From the NCBI RefSeq assembly GCF_003014495.1, contig NZ_PYGC01000008.1:124001-188000 (forward strand): DNA of 64,000 nt. The letters run 5' to 3'. Every line of letters begins with the position of its first letter. The first letter of the stretch is position 1. Positions 52,848 through 62,305 of the stretch are shown in pieces. Both the position numbers and the translations under genes were made by a program. Under the pieces are notes generated by a model, which ran no database searches, was not told the DNA's origin, and saw nothing but the letters and a program-made list of their open reading frames with translations. Origin of the DNA: Prolixibacter denitrificans. GTDB taxonomy: Bacteria; Bacteroidota; Bacteroidia; Bacteroidales; Prolixibacteraceae.

Positions 52848-53333
52848 ATGAAACTCCGAAACATTGTAGATAAAATACTGGAGCGGGCCGTAGTCATTCT
52901 CATGGGCGCACTGGTCCTCGATGTCCTCTGGCAGGTAGCCAGCCGATATATCTTCCAGGACCCGAGCTCCTTTACCGATGAGTTGGCCGGATTCCTCCTG
53001 ATTTGGGTAGGATTGCTGGGAGCTGCCTGGGCTGCAGGAATGAAGCAACACCTTGCGATCGATTTGCTGTCGCAGAAACTGTCACCCGAACGCCGGAAAT
53101 ACCTTGATGTTCTCGTCAATATTCTGGTGATGTTATTCGCTCTTGCGGTGATGGTCGTCGGTGGAATTTGGCTGGTATATACCCGTTTCTATCTGGGGCA
53201 GATATCAGCTGCCATGCAGATTCCTCTCGGCTATGTATACCTTGTTGTTCCGCTAAGCGGCTTTCTCATCATATTTTATAGTATCGACGAGATTGCCCGG
53301 TTGACTAAAAATCCAAACGCTGAAAAGATTTGA
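52848..53333 (+). CDS. dctQ: TRAP transporter small permease (DctQ)
   Basis: A 161-residue DctQ with four hydrophobic segments. DVLWQVASRYIFQDPSSFTDE is the family loop and LIWVGLLGAAWAAGMKQHLAIDL the second block. The ATG at 52848 is the normal family start. A GTG at 52803, overlapping the dctP stop, is possible but adds 15 non-conserved residues. It pairs with the DctM subunit 3 nt downstream. Confidence 0.92.
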   Translation: MKLRNIVDKILERAVVILMGALVLDVLWQVASRYIFQDPSSFTDELAGFLLIWVGLLGAAWAAGMKQHLAIDLLSQKLSPERRKYLDVLVNILVMLFALAVMVVGGIWLVYTRFYLGQISAAMQIPLGYVYLVVPLSGFLIIFYSIDEIARLTKNPNAEKI

Positions 53334-53336
53334 TTC

Positions 53337-54635
53337 ATGGAAACATTAGGAATATTTGTTCTGGTTATTTCGTTCATCATTTTTCTGGCCATTGGTGTGC
53401 CCATTGCCTTCAGCATTGGATTGGCAGCCTTGCTGACACTTCTTTTAAGTGTAGGAATGTTGCCGGCATTTACTACGCTGGCTCAGCAGATGGCTACCGG
53501 ACTTGATAGTTTTGCGCTACTCGCCATACCCTTTTTCATATTAGCGGGGCAACTCATGAACCGGGGCGGAATCGCCATCCGGTTGATCTCGTTTGCGAAA
53601 GTATTGGTCGGACGGCTTCCCGGAGGACTGGCTTTTGTGAACGTACTTGCCAACATGCTTTTTGGTGCCATTTCTGGTTCTGCGGCTGCGTCGGCTTCGG
53701 CTATTGGCAGTATCATGGGACCTGAAATGGAGAAATCGGGCTATAACAAAAATTTTAGCGCGGCTATTAATATTACCAGTGCGACGACGGGATTGAGCAT
53801 CCCGCCGAGTAACATTTTGATTGTATACTCGCTGGCTTCAGGAGGTGCTTCGATTGCTGCACTTTTCCTGGCAGGATATATCCCCGGAATTCTCACTGGC
53901 TTATCGCTGATGATTGTTGGTGCTGTTTTCGCTGTTAGAAAAAAATATCCGCTTTGCGAGAAATATACACTTCGCCAGAGTGTGAAAATCTTTATTCAGG
54001 CTATCCCCAGTTTATTATTGCTTTTAGTGGTGATTGGTGGAATTATCGCTGGAATTTTTACCGCAACGGAAGCCTCGGCTGTAGCAGTTTTGTACTGTTT
54101 CGTTTTGGCAATGGCTTATAAAGAAATTAAGTTAAGCGATTTGCCCGGAATTCTTCTGAAATCTGTAGGAACGACAGCCATTGTGCTTTTGCTGGTGGCA
54201 ACATCCATGGGACTTTCGTGGGTAATGTCGTATCAGAACATCCCCCAGGGAGTGAGTGACGCTTTGTTGAGCGTGTCCGGCAATCCTGTTATTGTTTTGC
54301 TGATCATCAACTTCATCCTGCTGTTCGTGGGCGTGTTCATGGATATGACGCCGGCTGTGCTGATTTTCACGCCGATTTTCCTTCCGGTGGTTACATCGCA
54401 GTTGGGGATGGACCCGATTCATTTTGGTATTATCATGGTAATGAACCTTTCGGTAGGACTTTGTACGCCGCCTGTGGGCTCGGTTTTGTTTATCGGTTGT
54501 AGTGTGGCGAACACGAAAATACAACATGTCATCGAGCCACTGTTACCTATGTTTGTGGTGATGATTATCACGTTATTACTTGTTACTTACGTTCCGGAAC
54601 TGAGCTTGTGGTTACCTCACGTTTTTGGATACTAG
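53337..54635 (+). CDS. dctM: TRAP transporter large permease (DctM)
   Basis: A 432-residue DctM with about 12 hydrophobic segments that carries out Na+-driven transport. Family motifs are FFILAGQLMNRGGIAIRLI, GRLPGGLAFVNVLANMLFGAISGSAAASASAIGSIMGPEM (parts), ITSATTGLSIPPSNI and LSVGLCTPPVGSVLFIG. It is the last gene of the uxaE operon, 35 nt before a strong terminator. Confidence 0.94.
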   Translation: METLGIFVLVISFIIFLAIGVPIAFSIGLAALLTLLLSVGMLPAFTTLAQQMATGLDSFALLAIPFFILAGQLMNRGGIAIRLISFAKVLVGRLPGGLAFVNVLANMLFGAISGSAAASASAIGSIMGPEMEKSGYNKNFSAAINITSATTGLSIPPSNILIVYSLASGGASIAALFLAGYIPGILTGLSLMIVGAVFAVRKKYPLCEKYTLRQSVKIFIQAIPSLLLLLVVIGGIIAGIFTATEASAVAVLYCFVLAMAYKEIKLSDLPGILLKSVGTTAIVLLLVATSMGLSWVMSYQNIPQGVSDALLSVSGNPVIVLLIINFILLFVGVFMDMTPAVLIFTPIFLPVVTSQLGMDPIHFGIIMVMNLSVGLCTPPVGSVLFIGCSVANTKIQHVIEPLLPMFVVMIITLLLVTYVPELSLWLPHVFGY

Positions 54636-54669
54636 CAAACAGATGATAGATTGATTCATAGAAGTAGTG

Positions 54670-54702
54670 AGAGGAGTTCAGAAATGGACTCCTCTTTTTT
54701 TT
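54670..54702 (+). terminator. Rho-independent terminator of the uxaE-dctM operon
   Basis: 11-bp stem AGAGGAGTTCA (54670-54680) / TGGACTCCTCT (54685-54695) with a 4-nt loop, then T8. It ends the rightward uronate operon. Confidence 0.93.
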
Positions 54703-54721
54703 CAGGAGGATGGAAGTTTCT

Positions 54722-55588
54722 TTATAGTTTTTGGGCCAGCTCTTTTAACCAGTTTTTCAGGCTTTCGCCGATGTCTTCCTGTTCCATTCCAAACAGGATA
54801 TTGGTTTTAATAAACTCCAGCTTGTCGCCAATGTCGAAGAGTTCTCCTTTCAGTTTTACACCGTAGATTTTTTCGTTTTGCAGAAGGGCCTGCATCGCAT
54901 CAGTAATTTGAATCTCATTGTTTTTCCCGGGAGGTGTTTTTTCAAGGAAACTGAAAATTTCCGGCGTGAAGACGTAACGGCTGGCAATGGACAGGTTCGA
55001 CGGAGCTTCGTGGATAGTTGGCTTTTCAACCAGCCTTTTTGCCTGAAGGATGTTGTCGTGCAAAAGAGCACCGTCGAAAATGCCGTAACGGCTCACCATG
55101 TCTTTCGGGACCTCTTCTAGTCCAACCACCGAGCTATTGTATTTTTCCGCTACTTCAACAAGTTGTCGGGTAACCGGAATTTCACTCCTGAAAATGGTAT
55201 CGCCCAATAGTACGGCAAATGGTTCATTGCCTACATGATCACGGGCATGCAGAATAGCATCGCCCAAGCCGTTCATTTCTTTCTGCCACACGAAATGGAT
55301 GTTGGCCATATCGGTAATGCGGCGAATAGTATCCAGTTCCCTGAACTTTCTCTTTTCTTTCAGCAGGTATTCCAGCTCAAAAGAGCGGTCGAAATATTCT
55401 TCCACAGCTCGTTTCCCGCGGCCAATAATCATCAGAATATCGGTAATTCCGGAGGCAACGGCTTCTTCCACCACATATTGAATGACCGGAGTGTCGACTA
55501 TCGGAATCATCTCTTTGGGCTGCGCTTTGGTGATGGGGAGGAAGCGGGTGCCAAATCCGGCTGCAGGTATAACGGCTTTTCGTATCAT
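54722..55588 (-). CDS. galU: UTP--glucose-1-phosphate uridylyltransferase
   Basis: A 288-residue GalU making UDP-glucose for the Leloir pathway and envelope polysaccharides. N-terminal nucleotide-binding block KAVIPAAGFGTRFLPITKAQ, PKEMIPIVDTPVIQYVVEEA, LLGDTIF with the metal-binding Asp, and the KLKGELFDIGDKLEF C-terminal block. It follows the uronate-operon terminator and is convergent with it. Close to the galactose locus (58-62 kb), where UDP-glucose is the GalT co-substrate. No galE was found in the window. Confidence 0.95.
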   Translation of the reverse strand: MIRKAVIPAAGFGTRFLPITKAQPKEMIPIVDTPVIQYVVEEAVASGITDILMIIGRGKRAVEEYFDRSFELEYLLKEKRKFRELDTIRRITDMANIHFVWQKEMNGLGDAILHARDHVGNEPFAVLLGDTIFRSEIPVTRQLVEVAEKYNSSVVGLEEVPKDMVSRYGIFDGALLHDNILQAKRLVEKPTIHEAPSNLSIASRYVFTPEIFSFLEKTPPGKNNEIQITDAMQALLQNEKIYGVKLKGELFDIGDKLEFIKTNILFGMEQEDIGESLKNWLKELAQKL

Positions 55589-55677
55589 GATTCTATCGCT
55601 GTTTCCGGTTCATTGTACAAAAAATATCCGGAATAGTTCAATTTTCCATTGACATATTCCGGATACAAATTAGCTGT

Positions 55678-57594
55678 TTAGAGCGTTCCGTTCCATTTGG
55701 CAATAGCCTCCATGTTCATCGGGTTGATGATGTTACGGGCTTCAGCTGTATAAAGGAACTCCAGTTCTTTGGCGAAATATTCGGTGATTTTTCCACGAAC
55801 CATTTTCATGGTACTGTTCATCAAATGGTTTTGTTCGGTGAAGGCTTCCGGAAGTACAACAATGGTAGTTGGTAGCCAGCGCTCGGGAAACATGCCTTCG
55901 TACTTTCCGCCTTTGCGGTAAGCATCGACTTCCTGTTTGAGAATTTCCAACGATTTTTGGTTGCCTTCTTCGGTTCCCGGCTCAATGCCCAGCTTCTGCA
56001 ATTTCCGGTTAATAGCGCCAATATTAGGTACCAGCATTCCGGAAGTATAAGGATTCTGGTTATTATAAAGCATAGCTTGATCGATGAACTCCGACTGGTC
56101 GACTAACGCTTCCTCGATACCTTCCGGGCTGAACTTTTCACCATCGTTTCCAATCAACAGGCTCTTGAAACGTCCGAGAACATACAAAAATCCATCCTTG
56201 CTCATGTATCCCATGTCGCCTGTGTGCAGCCAGCCATCTTTTAAGGTTTCGGCTGATGCTTTCGGGTTTTTCCAGTAACCCACCATCACGTTGTCGCCTT
56301 TGATGATGATTTCACCTTTTTCGCCAACTGGCAAATCTTTTCCCTCCTCGTCGCAAATTCTCAAATCAAGGTCTTTCACTAAACGTCCCGATGAACCGAA
56401 TTTGATGGCGTGGAGTGCGTTGGAAGAAATGACGGGCGAAGCCTCGGAAAGTCCGTAGCCCTGGCAAACCGGTACGCCAATGGCTGCAAAAAAGCGCTGA
56501 AGCTCGATGTCGAGCAGGGCGCCTCCGCCCACAAAGAATTTCAGTTCGCCACCAAACGCTTCCCTGATTTTGGAGAACAGAATTTTATCGTAGAAAGCAA
56601 CCGCGGGCCTCATCAACGCACGCCAGCCTTTTCCTTTATTCCAGCCATTGCCGTTATAGGCGTAGCCGACTTTTAGTCCTTGTTTGAAAAGTCTCTCCGC
56701 GGTTTTTCCTTTGGCCTGAATATTTTTCTCGATGTTTTTCCGGAAGTTCTTCGAAAGAGCCGGCACACTCATCAAAATGTTTGGCTTCAGCTCTTTGATG
56801 TTGTTCGGGACATTGCGCAATGTTTCCATCGGTGAACGGCCTATTTGTACGGAACCAATACTGGCACCATTTACCATGAAGCTGTATAAGCAGGCGGTGT
56901 GCGCAAATGAGTGATCCCAAGGCAGAATTGCCAGTGTCCGGAAGTTTTCATCGATCTCCATCAATGAATTGGACTGAGCCACGTTAGCTGCATAGTTGAG
57001 GTGAGAAAGCATAATTCCTTTCGGGTCAGCAGTGGTTCCCGATGTATAGGAGATGTTAGCCAAATCGTCGGGTTGAATGCCTTGCCAAATGGCGTCAAAA
57101 CTGGCTTTCTTTTCCGGGTCTGCCAGGAAGGTCTTTCCTTGCTCAAGCAGATCGTCAAAATTGAGATCGTTCGTTCCCGGATTTTCCTTTTCATCGATGT
57201 AAATTACTTTTTCCAACGCAGGCAATTCTTTGCGGATACTTTCAATCTTTTCAGCCTGTTGTCCGGATACGATGAGCATTTTTGCCCCGGAATGTTCTAA
57301 CCTGAATTTAAGTTCGTACGGTTCCAGTTTCACCGACAGGGGAACATTGATAGCCTCGCAGTATAAAATTCCCAATTCGCTAATTAACCATGCATTGCGT
57401 CCTTCGGATAGCAAGCCAACACGGTCTCCCATTTCCAGCCCGGCCGACAACAAACCAGCACCGAACTGATGAACCTGTTCGTGAATTTCACGATAAGTGG
57501 ATGGCTCGTATTGGTCTTTTGTTTTTTCCCAAAGAAGAGGATTGTCAGGAAATTTAGCGACGCTTTGTTCAAAAAGCTCAATAAGTGTCTTCAT
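55678..57594 (-). CDS. Long-chain fatty acid--CoA ligase (AMP-forming)
   Basis: A 638-residue adenylate-forming enzyme. AMP-binding motif ISYTSGTTADPKGIMLSH, then QGYGLSEASPVISSNA, KDGWLHTGDMGYMSKDG and the late FKSLLIGNDGEKFSPEGIEE. The ATG at 57594 (MKTLIELFEQSVAKFPDNP) is the standard start; an upstream start at 57648 adds 18 non-conserved residues. It belongs to the long-chain acyl-CoA synthetase group. The neighbouring genes give no pathway hint. Confidence 0.93.
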   Translation of the reverse strand: MKTLIELFEQSVAKFPDNPLLWEKTKDQYEPSTYREIHEQVHQFGAGLLSAGLEMGDRVGLLSEGRNAWLISELGILYCEAINVPLSVKLEPYELKFRLEHSGAKMLIVSGQQAEKIESIRKELPALEKVIYIDEKENPGTNDLNFDDLLEQGKTFLADPEKKASFDAIWQGIQPDDLANISYTSGTTADPKGIMLSHLNYAANVAQSNSLMEIDENFRTLAILPWDHSFAHTACLYSFMVNGASIGSVQIGRSPMETLRNVPNNIKELKPNILMSVPALSKNFRKNIEKNIQAKGKTAERLFKQGLKVGYAYNGNGWNKGKGWRALMRPAVAFYDKILFSKIREAFGGELKFFVGGGALLDIELQRFFAAIGVPVCQGYGLSEASPVISSNALHAIKFGSSGRLVKDLDLRICDEEGKDLPVGEKGEIIIKGDNVMVGYWKNPKASAETLKDGWLHTGDMGYMSKDGFLYVLGRFKSLLIGNDGEKFSPEGIEEALVDQSEFIDQAMLYNNQNPYTSGMLVPNIGAINRKLQKLGIEPGTEEGNQKSLEILKQEVDAYRKGGKYEGMFPERWLPTTIVVLPEAFTEQNHLMNSTMKMVRGKITEYFAKELEFLYTAEARNIINPMNMEAIAKWNGTL

Positions 57595-57711
57595 AGATGT
57601 CTCTTTTTCCGTCGGCGAATACCGTAGTTTAGGATTTTTGTTAAGCAAGATTCAAAACTATGGAAATTTCCGTTAATCAGAAAAATGTTTTAAAGCCTGA
57701 AAAAGGCATAA

Positions 57712-57742
57712 AAATACCCGAACAGATTCTGTTCAGGTATTT
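57712..57742 (-). terminator. Terminator of galM
   Basis: Arms AAATACC (57712-57718) / GGTATTT (57736-57742) with an inner GAACAG/CTGTTC pair, one mismatch and a 3-nt loop; on the minus strand followed by a T5 tract. It lies 17 nt beyond the galM stop. Confidence 0.82.
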
Positions 57743-57759
57743 GTTGGCTAGTGTGTTAT

Positions 57760-58809
57760 CTATTTCAATCCGAAGCGGTAAACGGTTTTTGAGTGAAACT
57801 GCTCTCCGGGTTGCAACCTCGTCGAAGGAAAATCGGGGTGATTGGGAGAGTCGGGATAGTGCTGCGTTTCGAGCGCGACACCAGCGTAACGCCCCAGTTG
57901 TTTGCCGTTACTCCCAGTCATTTCCGGAATGTAGTACCCTGTGTAGAGCTGAATTCCCGGCTCGGTGGTCAGGACCTCGATTGTTCGACCCGATGAATCT
58001 TCTGAAAGGAGCGCTGCCTTTTTCAGCTTATCCGTATCATCACCCAAAACAAAATTCAAATCGTATCCGTCTTTCAGTTCGTTGATTTTTGTTCCCAACT
58101 CATGCTCTTCGGTAAAGTCGAATGGTGTTCCTACTACATCATTGATTTTCCCGGTAGGAATAAGCGTTGCATCGGTTTCGGTGTAGCGATCTGAGTAAAG
58201 TTTCAGATTGTGCTGCAGAATATTTTCGCGGTTTCCCGTTAGATTGAAGTAGGTATGATTGGTGAGGTTAACGACCGTTGTGTGGTCGGTTTCAGCTTTG
58301 TACTCAATGCCGAGCTCGTTTTTGTGGTTGAGCGTATAGGTAACCGTCACATCCAGGTTGCCTGGATAACCTTCTTCCATGTGAATGCTCCGGTATTTCA
58401 ATTCAACGCCAATCATGTCTGGTTTTTCGATTTTGTGGGGAGCCCACACTACTTTATCGAAGCCGGTTAATCCTCCGTGCAGGTGATTGGGGCCATTATT
58501 GACCGCGAGTTTGTATTCCCGTCCGTCAAGGGTGAATTTTCCGTTAGCGATGCGGTTGGCGTAACGTCCGGCGATGCAACCAAAATACGGACATCCGGCC
58601 AAGTATTCCTCGCTGACGTAATCTTCCAACTCCGAAAAGCCCAGCGCAATGTTATCGGTTTTGTCGGTTTTGTCGGGCGTTTCAATTGAGGTAATAATGC
58701 CACCGTAATTGGTGATTTTAACGGTGACGCCATTATCATTCCTTAACTTGTATAGAAAGACTTTTTCTCCTTTGGGAGTGGTTCCAAATACTTCTCTTTT
58801 TAATTCCAT
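57760..58809 (-). CDS. galM: Aldose 1-epimerase (mutarotase)
   Basis: A 349-residue GalM that interconverts alpha and beta galactose, feeding galactokinase. Substrate-binding and catalytic blocks are present: NGPNHLHGGLTGFDKVVW, VNLTNHTYFNLTG (catalytic His) and GVALETQHYPDSPNHPDFP (catalytic Glu). No signal peptide, so cytoplasmic. Divergent from the GntR-type regulator, with a palindromic operator in between, so regulated together with the galK operon. Confidence 0.94.
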   Translation of the reverse strand: MELKREVFGTTPKGEKVFLYKLRNDNGVTVKITNYGGIITSIETPDKTDKTDNIALGFSELEDYVSEEYLAGCPYFGCIAGRYANRIANGKFTLDGREYKLAVNNGPNHLHGGLTGFDKVVWAPHKIEKPDMIGVELKYRSIHMEEGYPGNLDVTVTYTLNHKNELGIEYKAETDHTTVVNLTNHTYFNLTGNRENILQHNLKLYSDRYTETDATLIPTGKINDVVGTPFDFTEEHELGTKINELKDGYDLNFVLGDDTDKLKKAALLSEDSSGRTIEVLTTEPGIQLYTGYYIPEMTGSNGKQLGRYAGVALETQHYPDSPNHPDFPSTRLQPGEQFHSKTVYRFGLK

Positions 58810-58849
58810 AGATTTCCGGATTTTTTGAAATTCTATATAAAAGTAAACA

Positions 58850-58867
58850 TACCAGTAGGGACTGGTA
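58850..58867. promoter_or_regulatory. Palindromic operator between galM and the galactose regulator
   Basis: Perfect 7-bp inverted repeat TACCAGT-AGGG-ACTGGTA in the 113-bp divergent gap, 41 nt from the galM ATG and 56 nt from the regulator ATG. The same ACCAGTA half-site recurs upstream of galK. Confidence 0.65.
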
Positions 58868-58922
58868 GTATTTTAGATGATTTTTTTCAACTTTGTAATT
58901 TATAAATTTATCTGTTTACTCC

Positions 58923-59939
58923 ATGAATCAAGTGAAATTGAACCACATATTTCAGATTGATGAAACGGCTGGAATTCCCAAATACAGACAAATCATCAGT
59001 TCGGTTTACAAAGCGATTGAGCAAGGGAACCTGAAAAAAGGCGACAAGATTCCATCACTGAATGAGATTTGTCAGTCATTCGACTTATCGCGTGATACCG
59101 TGATGGTGGCATTGAATGAGTTGAAAGCGAGAGGAGTGGTTTCTTCCGTACCCGGAAAAGGTTACTACATCGATAGCACCGTGCTTGATTATGAGAAGCG
59201 GATATTTGTTCTGTTCGATGAGCTGAATGTGTTCAAAGAAGACTTGTACAACGCGTTTACGAGCCAGTTGGACAATAAAACCAGTGTTGATATTTACTTT
59301 CACCACTTCAATTTCAATCTGTTTGAAAAGCTGGTAACTGAAGCGGCCGGAAAATACAGCGCATATGTAATTATGCCGGCCACCTTTGACAATACGAGCC
59401 AGGTGATTCGCCATCTCCCCAATGACAAGGTTTATGTTCTCGACCGTGAAAAAGCCGATTTAGAAGACTATCCGGTCATCTTCCAGGATTTTGAGCAGGA
59501 TGTTATCGATGCTTTAACCGACGGAAAAGATTTGCTGGAGAAGTACGACAAGTTGGTGATGCATTTCCCGGGAGGAAAAGAACCGGAAGGAAGGGTTGAG
59601 GGATTCAAACGTTTCTGTGAAGAAAATGGGATCGAGCATGAGGTCATTTACTCGCTCAGCAGCCGGAAAGTGAAAAAAGGTGAAGCTTACTTCGTCATGT
59701 CGGACCGGAACCTCGTAAGGATGGTTAAAAAAGCTGCAGAGGAAAATCTAACGCTGGGTAAAGATTTAGGACTGGTTTCGTTTAACGATACGGTTTTGAA
59801 AGAAGTTGTAGCCGGGGGGATTACCACCATTTCAACTGATTTTAAACTGATGGGGGAAACGTTGGCTGAGCTTGTTGAACGAAAGACATCAGGGAAACTG
59901 CGCAATCCGTCGGCTCTCATTCGGCGGAATTCATTGTAA
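58923..59939 (+). CDS. GntR-family regulator with LacI-type sensor domain (galactose regulator)
   Basis: A 338-residue regulator with a GntR winged HTH (about 15-85; KYRQIISSVYKAIEQGNL, DKIPSLNEICQSFDLSRDTV, SVPGKGYYIDS) and a C-terminal periplasmic-binding-type sugar-sensing domain (about 95-330; LGKDLGLVSFNDTVLKEVVAGG). This GntR-HTH/LacI-sensor hybrid is common in Bacteroidota sugar operons. Its gene is first in a rightward cluster with galK, galT and a symporter, so galactose or an intermediate is the probable effector. Confidence 0.9.
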   Translation: MNQVKLNHIFQIDETAGIPKYRQIISSVYKAIEQGNLKKGDKIPSLNEICQSFDLSRDTVMVALNELKARGVVSSVPGKGYYIDSTVLDYEKRIFVLFDELNVFKEDLYNAFTSQLDNKTSVDIYFHHFNFNLFEKLVTEAAGKYSAYVIMPATFDNTSQVIRHLPNDKVYVLDREKADLEDYPVIFQDFEQDVIDALTDGKDLLEKYDKLVMHFPGGKEPEGRVEGFKRFCEENGIEHEVIYSLSSRKVKKGEAYFVMSDRNLVRMVKKAAEENLTLGKDLGLVSFNDTVLKEVVAGGITTISTDFKLMGETLAELVERKTSGKLRNPSALIRRNSL

Positions 59940-60006
59940 GATATTTCAGAAGGGAATCTCAGGTGAAAACATTTTGCCAATTGAGGAATATTGGATATTT
60001 TTACCA

Positions 60007-60023
60007 ACCAGTACCTACCAGTA
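60007..60023. promoter_or_regulatory. Direct pair of ACCAGTA half-sites upstream of galK
   Basis: ACCAGTA at 60007-60013 and again at 60017-60023, 10 bp apart (one helical turn) in the same orientation, 24-40 nt before the galK ATG. It uses the half-site of the palindrome at 58850-58867 in a different arrangement. Confidence 0.55.
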
Positions 60024-60046
60024 TGAATTAAAGAAATCAAACTCGA

Positions 60047-61207
60047 ATGAATATTGAAGAATTAAAGCAGCAGTTTGTCAATAAATACGGTAAAGGTGAA
60101 GTATCTGTGTATTTCTCGCCGGGGCGTGTTAACCTGATTGGAGAGCATACCGACTACAACGGCGGATTTGTATTTCCCTGTGCACTTACCTTTGGTACTT
60201 ATTGCCTCATCAGGAAAAACGACAAAAAGAGCTTTCACTTTGCTTCGTTGAATGTGGAAAACGAAGCGGATATCACTATTGATCAATTGACAGAACCCGT
60301 AGGAAACGAGTGGTTCAATTATCCGTTGGGCGTGATTGCCCAGTTTGTGAAAAAGGGAAAAACTCCTGATATCGGCGCTGACCTTCTTTTCTGGGGAAAT
60401 GTGCCTAATGGTGCCGGACTTTCATCGTCTGCAGCGTTGGAAATGGTAACCGGAGTGGCGATTAATGATATATACGGGTACGCTGAGGAGCGGGTTGAGC
60501 TGGTGAAAATGGGACAGATGGCCGAGCACGAATTTGCCGGCGTTCATTGTGGAATCATGGATCAATTTGCTTCCGGAATGGCTCATAAGGATCATGCTCT
60601 TTTTCTGAATTGCGATACGCTGGACTACGAGCAGGTTCCGGTTAAGCTGGACGGAGTGAAGATTGTCATCGGAAATACTAACAGTCCGCATAAGCTCGAT
60701 TCGGGAATGTACAATAAGCGCGTAGCGGAATGTAAGGCTGCCGTTAAAGCGATTCAACCTTTTAAATCCATTAAACAACTGGGAGAATTATCATGGGAAG
60801 ATTTTCTGGAAGTTCAGGATAAAATTGAAGACGAAACGGTTCGCAAGCGTGCCCGCCACGTAATTTCTGAAATTAAGCGTACCCGCGATGCAGTGGATGC
60901 TCTCAAAGCCGGAAAGCTGGAAAAATTCGGCCAGTTGATGAACGGCTCGCACGACTCGCTCCGGGATGACTATGAAGTAACCGGCAACGAGTTGGATACC
61001 ATGGTGGAAGAAGCCCGAAAAATTGATGGCGTGATTGGTTCCCGCATGACTGGTGGTGGATTTGGTGGCAGCACGGTTTCGTTGGTGAAAGACGAAGCGG
61101 TTGATGCGTTCATCGAACAGGTAGGCCGGAATTATGAAGCTCGCACGGGGCTGAAGCCGGAGTTCTACGTAGCCGAAGTTGGAGAGGGAAGTCACAAGGT
61201 TTGCTAA
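60047..61207 (+). CDS. galK: Galactokinase
   Basis: A 386-residue GHMP kinase phosphorylating galactose at C1. Motif 1 [20 protein letters not shown] is the galactokinase signature, motif 2 [18 protein letters not shown] the GHMP ATP site, motif 3 [19 protein letters not shown] catalytic Asp lies in [10 protein letters not shown]. Standard length. The stop and the galT ATG are 19 nt apart. Confidence 0.96.
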   Translation: MNIEELKQQFVNKYGKGEVSVYFSPGRVNLIGEHTDYNGGFVFPCALTFGTYCLIRKNDKKSFHFASLNVENEADITIDQLTEPVGNEWFNYPLGVIAQFVKKGKTPDIGADLLFWGNVPNGAGLSSSAALEMVTGVAINDIYGYAEERVELVKMGQMAEHEFAGVHCGIMDQFASGMAHKDHALFLNCDTLDYEQVPVKLDGVKIVIGNTNSPHKLDSGMYNKRVAECKAAVKAIQPFKSIKQLGELSWEDFLEVQDKIEDETVRKRARHVISEIKRTRDAVDALKAGKLEKFGQLMNGSHDSLRDDYEVTGNELDTMVEEARKIDGVIGSRMTGGGFGGSTVSLVKDEAVDAFIEQVGRNYEARTGLKPEFYVAEVGEGSHKVC

Positions 61208-61226
61208 TCGTAAAAGTCCAAATGAT

Positions 61227-62273
61227 ATGTCTGATTTTAATTTGACCGATCATCCGCACCGGCGATACAATGCGCTAACCGGTGAGTGGGCATTGGTTTC
61301 ACCGCATAGGGCAAAACGTCCGTGGCAGGGACAGGTGGAGAAAATTCAGGAAGAGAAACGCCCGCCATATGATCCAACCTGTTATTTGTGTGCAGGTAAC
61401 GAGCGTGCAGGTGGTGAGAAAAATCCGGATTATCAATCCACTTATGTATTCCGAAACGATTTCAGTGCATTACTGGAAGATACGCCGGAGGGACTCTTGG
61501 AAGAAGGAGAATTGTTCAGGGCCGAGAGTGAACGCGGAGTTTGCAAAGTGATTTGTTTCAGCCCGCGACACGATTTGACGATTCCTGAAATGGAGGTCGG
61601 GGAAATTGCCAAAGTGGTCGATGTTTGGCAAAGTGAATATAAAGAGTTGGGGGCAAAGGATTTTATCAACTATGTTCAGATTTTTGAAAACAAAGGAAGT
61701 GTGATGGGATGTTCCAATCCGCATCCGCACGGACAAATCTGGTCGTCAAGTTCCATTCCGAATGAACCCGCCAAAGAACAAATGGCACAACTTCAGTATT
61801 ACAATAATCACCGGCGGACATTGCTGGGCGATTACCTGAAAAGTGAACTGGAGAAGAAAGAACGGATTCTAATTGAGAATGAGCATTTCGTGGTGTTAGT
61901 TCCATACTGGGCCATTTGGCCGTTCGAAAGCATGGTTATCAGCCGGCGGGCTATTCAACATCTTGGGCAGTTTACGAGTGAGGAGAAAATGGCTTTGGCC
62001 GACATATACAAACGTTTGACGGTGATGTACGATAACCTGTTTGAGGTTTCGTTTCCTTATTCGGCCGGTATTCATCAAAGTCCAACCGATGATGAACCGC
62101 ATCCGGAATGGCATTTCCATATGCATTTTTACCCGCCGTTGTTACGTTCTGCTACCGTGAAGAAGTTTATGGTAGGCTATGAGATGCTGGCTACTCCGCA
62201 GCGCGATATCACGGCAGAAACGAGTGCAGAGCGTTTACGGTCGCTTTCAACCGTTCACTATAAACAGAGATAA
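61227..62273 (+). CDS. galT: Galactose-1-phosphate uridylyltransferase
   Basis: A 348-residue GalT exchanging UMP between UDP-glucose and galactose-1-phosphate. The ATG at 61227 ([20 protein letters not shown]) is the normal start; an earlier frame opening at 61179 overlaps galK. Zinc-site Cys pair in [13 protein letters not shown], active-site HPHGQIWSS (His-x-His) with the nucleophilic His, and [16 protein letters not shown]. Followed by the symporter gene after 32 nt. Confidence 0.95.
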   Translation: MSDFNLTDHPHRRYNALTGEWALVSPHRAKRPWQGQVEKIQEEKRPPYDPTCYLCAGNERAGGEKNPDYQSTYVFRNDFSALLEDTPEGLLEEGELFRAESERGVCKVICFSPRHDLTIPEMEVGEIAKVVDVWQSEYKELGAKDFINYVQIFENKGSVMGCSNPHPHGQIWSSSSIPNEPAKEQMAQLQYYNNHRRTLLGDYLKSELEKKERILIENEHFVVLVPYWAIWPFESMVISRRAIQHLGQFTSEEKMALADIYKRLTVMYDNLFEVSFPYSAGIHQSPTDDEPHPEWHFHMHFYPPLLRSATVKKFMVGYEMLATPQRDITAETSAERLRSLSTVHYKQR

Positions 62274-62305
62274 GAAATCATAAATCGATACTAAATCCAA
62301 TTCAT

